A DNA stretch of 13,165 bases from Goniomonas avonlea (taxonomy: Eukaryota; Cryptophyceae; Goniomonadida; Goniomonadaceae), in assembly GCA_003573635.1 (NCBI GenBank), contig QUTJ01031586.1, positions 1-13,165 of the forward strand, given 5' to 3'. The notes under the pieces were generated by a model. That model was not told the DNA's origin. It searched no databases and worked only from the letters and a program-made list of their open reading frames with translations. Position 1 is the first letter of the stretch. Each line of letters starts with the position of its first letter. Positions 7,264-13,165 of the stretch are shown in pieces. Made by a program: the position numbers and the translations under genes.

Positions 7264-8124
7264 ATGCAAGAAAGGTTCGACCGCCTCGAGCAGCAGCTGC
7301 GAGGCACCAGCACCCAGTCGATCGTCGTCGTTGTGTTGATGATGCTTGGTCTTGTGTGTGGTTTTGGACTGCTCTTCGCAGCCCTCACAGCAGAACTTGT
7401 GGACTCGTGCGCCCCCTCGTCTCAATTTTCTTTTCTGACCCAATCCTGATCCAGGCTCGAAAGCGCCGCAGAATGGATGCACGAAAACTTGCCTTGGAGT
7501 GTTCCTGCCTATTTTTTCTTGTTTCTTATTGCAATGTCTTGCATGCTTCCTGCGGGGCCCTTTGCCGTGGGACTCGGTTTTACATATGGTGTTGCCACTG
7601 GGCTCGCGATCCATCTCTCCGCCTGCTTGTTTGCTGCCAACATTATTTTTTTCCTCGGATCTACTTTCCGTGATACGGTTGAAGCAAGGGTGCGGCGATT
7701 TCCCAAGGTCAGCGCTCTCCGCCACGTGGTGAAGGACACTTCCTCCGCGTTCAAGATAATTTTTGTATCATGCCAGACACCAATTCCGTTCGGCCTTCAT
7801 GTTGGATTTTTTTCTGTTTCTGGTGTCTCCGCCGTGACATTTTTTCAGTCATTCACTCTCGGCATCATTCCTTTGAGCGTCCTTTCCCTTTACATCGGTG
7901 AAGCCGCAAACATGTCTAACTCAAGCGTTGATGACACTTCCTCCTCCGGCCTTGAGGCTGTGGTATTTTGGGTGGGGCTTATTGCCAGTGCTGGTTTTGT
8001 CGCCTATATTGCGTGGCAGGGGAAAAACGTTCTTGAGAATCTTGAGAGCACAGGCACTGGAGAGGTGGATTTGCTTGTTGTAGATAAGGCCCCACCGAGA
8101 ATGGCTCCCACTCCTGCTGTGTGA
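7264..8124 (+). CDS. VTT-domain (SNARE-associated, DedA/TVP38/TMEM64-like) membrane protein, 2 exons
   Basis: Exons 7264-7406 and 7455-8124 flank a 48-nt intron with a GTGCG donor, a TTTTCTTTTCTGAC tract and a CAG acceptor; the unspliced frame stops at TGA 7447. The product has 270 residues: a short charged N-terminus; a first hydrophobic helix at about 20-43; an amphipathic segment ending at Trp55; then the VTT core at about 66-200. The core has the small-residue motif LPAGPFAVGLGFTYG (79-93), a long GLAIHLSACLFAANIIFFLG helix, and the re-entrant QTPIPFG (155-161) followed by PLSVLSLYIGEA. A last helix lies near 220-240, then an acidic, proline-rich tail. Family members act in Golgi or ER membranes, and TMEM41B and VMP1 move lipids between leaflets. 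The Arg that usually precedes the S-P-x-x-P element is not visible; the sequence there is SCQTPIP. No finer paralogue assignment is possible. Confidence 0.88.
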
Positions 8125-8344
8125 ACTTGGCGTGGACATTGTGTGGCGGCATTTCTGCCGTGATTGGATTCTGTACCAATTGAATTCCTGCTTTGAAGAT
8201 AAATGACTGTTTCAAACCATTGGTGTCTCTTGTTGCAACATCGAATATTTGCTTGAGGGTGCGGGCAGTACAGAAACAGTCTTTTTGGTGGAAGTGCCAA
8301 CTTTGTGAGAAAAGGCCAAATGAACCTATTTTCTGTTTTATCCG

Positions 8345-8785
8345 ATGTTGAAGCTCTGGAGTTTGGGGAGTGTGGCCTCACCGCCTCATCACAATCCACT
8401 CCTGCCGGTTCGATTCCCGCTCACAAGCCTGATACACGGTATCCCCCGTAATAACTATAGCCCACACTGCCCAGCCTCAGCCATCTCGGACTGGGCACCC
8501 CAGAACTGGGTCTTTGGTCTAATCCCCACCACTCTGGCCGACCTCCAATCTCTCCTCCCCCATGCTACTAATGGTAACACCCTGAGAACCCCCTTCACGA
8601 AAACGTTATGGGATATGTGGCACACTGTTGATGCATTCCTGACCACCCCCCCTTCGCAGAGGACCACAACTGGCCCACGACCTACCACCAATGTGCTACA
8701 GACGCTTGGACTGTTGCGAAATAAAGTTTACGGACTTAATACGGAGCACCATCGGCCCCCAGGCCAAAGCCGCCAAACGGCCTAG
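8345..8785 (+). other. Weak ORF of unknown status, possibly a transposon remnant
   Basis: A 146-codon open frame with no ATG near its start; the only internal Met lies in WDMWHT. Composition from about 8490 to 8750 looks protein-like (DWAPQNWVFGLIPTTL, NVLQTLGLLRNKVYGLNT), with frequent C at third codon positions. I recognise no family. It lies next to a dispersed repeat and a microsatellite, so it may be a decayed mobile element or an exon of an unseen transcript. It may also be chance. Confidence 0.15.
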
Positions 8786-8877
8786 CCAGTGGTTTAATGG
8801 TCCAGCATGATGTGCCATAAACATGCCATCTCAACATGCACTGTGAACAGTGTGAAGTGTAACACTGCCTCTCCGAT

Positions 8878-8910
8878 CTCTCTCTCTCTCTCTCTCCTCT
8901 CTCTCCTCTC
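8878..8910. repeat. CT-rich microsatellite
   Basis: A pure C/T run made mostly of CT dinucleotides with a few CCT interruptions. It lies directly 5' of dispersed repeat copy A. Confidence 0.9.
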
Positions 8911-8935
8911 CATACCTCTAGGCCCGGCAGATCTA

Positions 8936-8989
8936 CGGATCTGTGGCTGCTACGCAGTTCCTAGTGGTTTGAATAATCTTTCTCTCTCT
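8936..8989 (+). repeat. Dispersed repeat, copy A
   Basis: Core words are CGGATCTGTGGCTGCT, GCAGTTCCTAG and TTTGAATA, followed by a CT-rich run. The same words in the same order and with similar spacing occur at 9730 (copy B) and, inverted, at 11684 (copy C). A GGTCCAAGGGC word follows near 9040, matched 3' of copy B near 9883. Copy A is the most diverged. Confidence 0.7.
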
Positions 8990-9598
8990 AATACCATAGA
9001 TACAGTATTTTTAGAAATCCTGCCGGCTCTGGGGGATTGGTCCAAGGGCAATTGCACCTGGCACCCAGAAAAGAAAAGAAGGACGAGATCTGCAGACTAG
9101 ATGTATTAATACCAGATATGTTTTTTTTTGGTATTCAGAAACCCGGCTGCCGGAGGAGCTGGGTGTGATTGTTGGGGCTCCGCGGTTTCCAGACGTGCCC
9201 CGGGCCTGGCTCGCTCAATCGGCCACCTGAGGTACGATCATATACAATTAGCTTGACAAAATGCAGGTACACGAAATTTAAATGAAAAATAAAATCTTGT
9301 CGGCCTTAATCTTTTCCTCTCTGGGCAGGGGTGTTGCACTTGGTCTAATCATCCCCCGGAGGGTGTGATTGCGCGGTTGATCCGGGTCCATGGATCACTT
9401 AGACCCCTATGCATCATGCCATGATGGCATGACCTTATTGTTTTGTGCTGAGGCTCCAGCCCGACCCATCCCATTGAAGAAGATCAAGCACAAAAAAAAG
9501 ACTGATCAAGATCAAGAAAACAGAACGAAAGAAGGGAAAAGAAAAAACACAGTACATGAAGCCTTTCTCCATAAATAAACCCAGCCACGGTGTATTAC

Positions 9599-9614
9599 CC
9601 GGTGTGCACACCGG
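9599..9614. repeat. 16-bp perfect palindrome
   Basis: CCGGTGTGCACACCGG equals its own reverse complement. It could be a binding site for a dimeric protein or a chance palindrome. It lies about 455 bp upstream of the next gene's first in-frame ATG. Confidence 0.6.
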
Positions 9615-9729
9615 TGGTTGATTGCAATTGACGTCGGCTTGTCACGTCCCTGGGCTCTCGCAATGCAGTTGGATGTACTCTCCCAATCCAGGCTCTGGCC
9701 CCTCGATCACTTGATCTATAGCGGTTCCG

Positions 9730-9791
9730 TCGGATCTGTGGCTGCTCTGCAGCTTCCTAGGTGCTTGCATACTCTCTCAAGCTCTCTCTCC
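9730..9791 (+). repeat. Dispersed repeat, copy B
   Basis: It starts CGGATCTGTGGCTGCT, continues GCAGCTTCCTAGGTGCTTGC and ends in a CT-rich run. It matches copy C over about 45 bp with few differences. Upstream, GGCCC and GATCTA words also match copy A, with about 12 extra bases here. The open frame running through it has no independent support as a gene. Confidence 0.75.
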
Positions 9792-10068
9792 ATATGGTGC
9801 AAACTCGACCTTGAAGTTCTTCATGATCTTCAATTATAAAGCTGCGCATTTTCGGCTGTCCACTGCGTGGGAAGTCAACCACTGGTCCAAGGGTCCTTTT
9901 GGGCTGAACTTTTGAAGTTGAACTTCGGAGTTTTTGACAAGCACGAATCCGGGTTTGGGGGTCCGAAGGGGACCTGCAGGTTCCGATCTACCGTTCGTCT
10001 ACCGTCGTAGTCCGTACAAGGAAACCACTTGCTCCTCATTGACACAGCCGTTTGGAAGGCCGGACTAC

Positions 10069-13000
10069 ATGGCGGCGGAGAGTCTGGGCAAAAAACGCCA
10101 CAATGTGACAGTGGCGGTCGGTGTTGACCAGCGACGTAGTTCTGGTGCTGGCAGTCCTTCCAGCCCTGGTGTCTCAAATAGACGCCACACTCTGTTCCGA
10201 ACGCCAGATGCAGCTTTTGGACCTTCGGAGGAAGTCAGCAGCCGAAAGGGTTCGCTCCCCCGTCGTATGTCCTCTCAAGTCATAGGTATAGCAGACGGGG
10301 ACAAAGGCAGGCGAGGATCGTCCATGATGGCTCGCGCTCCGAGCAGTCCTGCCGCTGCGGACCCCCAGAGCCCGACCACACCCATACATCGCAGTGGGAA
10401 GACCAGGACATTTTCTTCAGCTCTGGACCATCTCTCTGATGTCATGCACAAGTTGCAACCAACCCTCAGAATGTTGCTTGACCGAGCGCTGGGCGACGGA
10501 AACTCAGTCACATCGCCAGGTGGGTCTGTCGGTTCGTTGATTCTTCCAGCAATTGTGTTCCATTGGATGAAATTCTGCTCCACAGGAGGACAGGAATGGT
10601 TTGAACTCAAGTATGAAGATCATGACCATGCTGATGCACTTCTTCGGGAGGCTGGAATTAATCTTGATGAATGGGGACAGAAACGAGCCAAAACTCTGAA
10701 GCAGCTCCTCAGTGAATGCAGCCAATCGCTATGTCAGTTGCAGGTCCGTATTTAGGGGCTGACACTCCTGGTGACCCACTGTGAGTCCTAACCGTCTCGT
10801 TTAGATGAATCGAAGTTTAAAGATTCGGCGTTGCATGAGGCTGGCCAAAGTCAAGATCGTTCGCGAGAACAACATCTTGATTGAATCACATGAGCAGGTA
10901 AGAAACGTACTCGGATAGCGTTGGCATGGAATATCTTAGATTTCTCGGCTCCGATCTGACACGGGAAGCAGGTTGACGAATCTGAACCAAAGGCAGTCTG
11001 GCAGTTGCTCTCTGTCAAAATTCGATCGGACGAACGACCAGAGGAAGCTGCCGTATGTTGCCTGCATCCAACCTTTTTCCAACCCACAATAGTTTACCCC
11101 CCCGCCCCCCCGACCCCACGCACACTCACCCCAAAATGCATTCGTGACGTCTCTCGACCATTGTGGTTGCAACAAGACTGACAAACAGTAGGTGCGAGGG
11201 ATAGAAGAAGAGCTCGGCCAGTTCGCCGATTCAATCAAGTTGTTAGACAAGGTATGCGTCGCACCTGGACTCTTCTTGTTCCTATTATTGCAATCGATCG
11301 TGTCACTTTGTGCCTCTCACCACTGGCGCGCCATCCGTGTCTCCACAAGAGCAAAACACGCCACTGCCAGTGCTTTGCAATGCAATCTGTTGGCTCACCA
11401 CGCGCGCGGCAGCTCACAGTGCACACCGAGACAAAGTTCGCGCCGTCTTACCCTGGCCTTGCTGGCTTTTGTGAGGTGTGTGCGACAATTCATAGCACGG
11501 GTTGTTCTGTTTTGCTTGTCCATGGACGACGAGTCTGACGTCACATTGTGTTCCCACCTGCGTCCCTGATCGTTACAGATGGCGGGAGTGCCTGTGCTAA
11601 ATGTGAGCATTGCCGTGATCCCCGCTGGAGCTGAGGGCACCAGCAGCGCTGACGCAGAACCAACAGCCGCAGAGATGTGCCGCTACGAGAGAGAGAGAGT
11701 ATTCAAGCACCTAGGAAACTGCAGAGCAGCCAGCTGAGGCTGACCCGGCGTCTGCAGTACTTCACTATTGAAGCGGACGGCTCTGCAATTAGCAGCTCGG
11801 ACTTCAAGACCACCAGCAAGAACGAGGCAAAAGCGATTCACCACCATTGGGTTTGGCGCACGTGCGTGCCCTCTCGCTTTACGCCGGTTCTCTTCACCCC
11901 AATGTCGCACCAATACCACCTTGTCACTGCAACAGCTTCGCTCTTCATATGTGCACCTTGACTCCAATCGTGTGTAGTATCACATCAATAGAGGACCTTG
12001 ACTACGATAGTGTCGCTCGAATGGTGCACCTTCACCCCAATAGTGTCCCTCCAATAGTGTACCTTGACTCCAATAGTCTCACTCAACTAGTGGAGCTTCG
12101 CTCAAATGGTGTCCCTCCCATAGCGTACCTTGCCTCTAATTGTCTCCCTCCAATAGTTTATCTTCATCTCGTTTTCTCGCCTGATTGCCTTGTGTTTGGT
12201 TCATAACGCGGGCTTGCGAGCAGGAGGGAGGTGTGGGACAAGATGGCAGCCGACAAGTTGGCACAGCTGGAAACAGGAGAATTCAAGGTTGGTCCTCCGT
12301 CTTGTCTTTTCGAATCTCTCCGAGAGATGAACCAACGCAGTGTCCCACACGCCACTCGCGTGCACCTGGGTTCGCATACACTCCCCCGTACCTTCGCGTG
12401 CCTACGCTCTGGTGCTGGTGCTCGACACTCTCCCTCACCCTCACCCCCATCCTCACCCTCATCACGCTCGCCCTCTCTCGCTCTCTCCCTCACCCTCTCT
12501 TCCCTCTCCCTCTCTCTCGCCCTCTCCCCCACCTTGCTCACCTCACGCTCACCATCACCCTCACAGTCACACTCGCACACGCACGCGCACTCTCGCACTC
12601 TCGCACTCTCGCGCTCTCGCGCTCTCGCACTCTCGCACTCACATCGTCACCCGCGCGCCCCCACTTTCACCCCACCCGCGCACCCACACCACAACGACAC
12701 CGACACCCGCACTGGACTCACACTTGCGCTCACTCTTGCGGCACTAGGAGCTCTGACAGCGCTCAACGCTAACACAAACTCAGAATCTCACCGAGGCGGG
12801 GGGCGACTTCAAGTTTCTCAGCCCGGAGGAGCAAAAGGCTCTCGAGAAGAAACCCAAAGCTGCAAAACTGTGAGTTTCATCCCGAGTGGAAGTCGCAGGG
12901 TCGTGTCCGTGATCAGTGATCAGGGGAGTTAGCACGAGTTGGCTGGATGTTTTTTCTCTCTCGTGTGGGTGCTGTGGGTGACCCGACGATTGAAGTTGTG

Positions 13001-13165
13001 TGCTGGGCGAGACCCACGGACACGCGCAGAGAGGGCGCAACATCTCCTTGGATACTCATCATCAGAGAGGGCCAAACACAGTCTTGGATTCTGACTAACT
13101 GGAGCGCTTGTTGAATCCCCATCTCACATCCCCACCTCATGTCCCACTCACATCCCCACCTCACG
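10069..13165 (+). CDS. Unrecognised multi-exon gene, at least 8 exons, 3' end outside the window
   Basis: Exons proposed: 10069-10743, 10805-10897, 10972-11052, 11192-11251, 11579-11698, 11758-11861, 12224-12287, 12784-12869, with intron phases 0,0,0,0,0,2,0,2, giving about 427 residues in one frame. The first in-frame ATG is at 10069. Residues 1 to about 120 are rich in Ser, Pro and Arg, with kinase-like sites such as QRRSSG, RKGSLPRRMSS and GRRGSS, and look disordered. Residues from about 120 are mixed helical (LDHLSDVMHKLQPTLRMLLD, then LREAGINLDEWGQKRAKTLK). Exons 2-4 add KIVRENNILIESHEQ and EEELGQFADSIKLLDK. Later exons add a possible beta segment (VPVLNVSIAVIPAG) and a charged helix (LSPEEQKALEKKPKAAK). 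I do not recognise the family. Exons 1-4 are well supported; exons 5-7 less so. Exon 5 could end early at 11602 on a GTGAGC donor. Confidence 0.65.
11684..11732 (-). repeat. Dispersed repeat, copy C, inverted, inside the downstream gene
   Basis: On the minus strand it reads GGCTGCTCTGCAG, TTTCCTAGGTGCTTGAATAC and then a CT run, very close to copy B. In my gene model it straddles the end of exon 5 and the 59-nt intron 5 of the plus-strand gene. The GA-rich end of the repeat supplies the last few codons (ERER) and the GTATTC donor. Confidence 0.75.
11952..12170. repeat. Minisatellite in intron 6 of the unrecognised gene
   Basis: Degenerate repeats built on CCAATAGTG alternate with two spacer types, CCTTGACTC-like and CCCTC-like, giving sub-units of about 19 and 15 nt and a period near 34 nt. 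At least four full periods are visible between 12018 and 12170, with weaker ones upstream. All of it falls inside the proposed intron 11862-12223. Confidence 0.75.
12425..12660. repeat. Long pyrimidine-rich microsatellite in intron 7 of the unrecognised gene
   Basis: A C/T-dominated tract of CTCAC, CTCTC and CTCGC words, with about six copies of the 8-bp unit TCTCGCAC (some GCTCTCGC variants) at 12591-12640. It creates long open frames of Ser, Leu and Pro or of Arg and Glu in several frames, none credible as protein. It lies in the proposed intron 12288-12783. Confidence 0.85.
13123..13163. repeat. Short tandem repeat at the right edge
   Basis: CTCACATCCCCACCTCA occurs at 13123-13139 and again at 13147-13163, a 24-nt period, with a partial unit before it. 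It may continue past the window. It lies after the GTGAGT donor at 12870, so it is probably intronic. Confidence 0.8.

Larger units (their letters stand above)
8125..10068. other. Long intergenic region with repeats and no convincing gene
   Basis: About 1.9 kb between the VTT stop and the next gene's first in-frame ATG. It holds a weak ORF (8345-8785), a TC microsatellite (8878-8910), two copies of a dispersed repeat (near 8936 and 9730), AATAAA-like motifs at 9288-9293 and 9574-9579, and a 16-bp palindrome (9599-9614). The VTT 3' untranslated region and the promoter of the downstream gene must lie at its two ends. I found no exon chain with a recognisable product on either strand. Confidence 0.6.

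Noticed and set aside
8350-8428. Possible tRNA gene or tRNA-derived SINE
   Set aside because: GGTTCGATTCC at 8407-8417 is a good B-box and T-loop, but one T-stem pair fails and no 5' acceptor strand pairs with TCACAAG. No clear A-box is seen at the right distance.
11677-11967. 94-codon ORFs on both strands over repeat copy C
   Set aside because: The minus frame resembles a frame through copy B only because the DNA repeat is shared, and the amino acid changes are not conservative. The plus frame partly coincides with exon 6 of the spliced gene.
12164-12932. Several 130-230 codon ORFs of Ser/Pro/Leu/Arg/His composition
   Set aside because: They are translations of the pyrimidine microsatellite and its flanks in all frames, inside a proposed intron.
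1-13165. CRISPR array, prophage, insertion sequence or operon
   Set aside because: Spliceosomal introns and eukaryote-specific genes rule out a prokaryotic context. The repeats seen are microsatellites, minisatellites and dispersed elements without spacers.

Overview
The window comes from the nuclear genome of a compact, moderately GC-rich microbial eukaryote (alga or other protist; I cannot name the lineage). The main evidence is spliceosomal introns. Four of the five genes are broken by short GT-AG introns, many of 43-90 nt, and their reading frames only make sense after splicing. There are no operons or ribosome binding sites.

Layout. (1) Positions 1-3841, minus strand: COG6, a subunit of the conserved oligomeric Golgi complex, rebuilt here from 16 exons and running off the left edge, so the C-terminal part is missing. 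(2) Positions 3928-5835, plus strand: an intronless 635-residue PLP-dependent enzyme of the cystathionine gamma-synthase family with a long N-terminal extension, divergent from COG6 across 86 bp. (3) Positions 6361-7086, minus strand: a 185-residue, four-exon protein with an N-terminal signal anchor, a basic patch and a C-terminal hevein-type chitin-binding domain. (4) Positions 7264-8124, plus strand: a two-exon, 270-residue membrane protein of the VTT/DedA/TVP38-TMEM64 type, divergent from gene 3 across 177 bp. (5) Positions 8125-10068: about 1.9 kb with no convincing gene, holding two copies of a dispersed repeat, a TC microsatellite and a weak ORF. (6) Positions 10069 to the right edge, plus strand: an unrecognised gene of at least eight exons, with a Ser/Pro/Arg-rich head and a mostly helical, charged body. 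Its large introns hold a third repeat copy, a minisatellite and a pyrimidine-rich microsatellite.

The genes do not form an obvious pathway. COG6 and the VTT protein both belong to the endomembrane system, and the hevein-domain protein would travel through it. Two head-to-head pairs suggest bidirectional promoters.

The most unusual signal is inside COG6. Introns 1-8 are 45-90 nt, while introns 9-15 are 171-389 nt. Three of the larger ones (9, 11 and 12) carry degraded or shortened copies of nearby exon sequence in the same orientation, including a 37-bp near-identical copy of the exon 12 acceptor and exon start that would lead into an in-frame stop.
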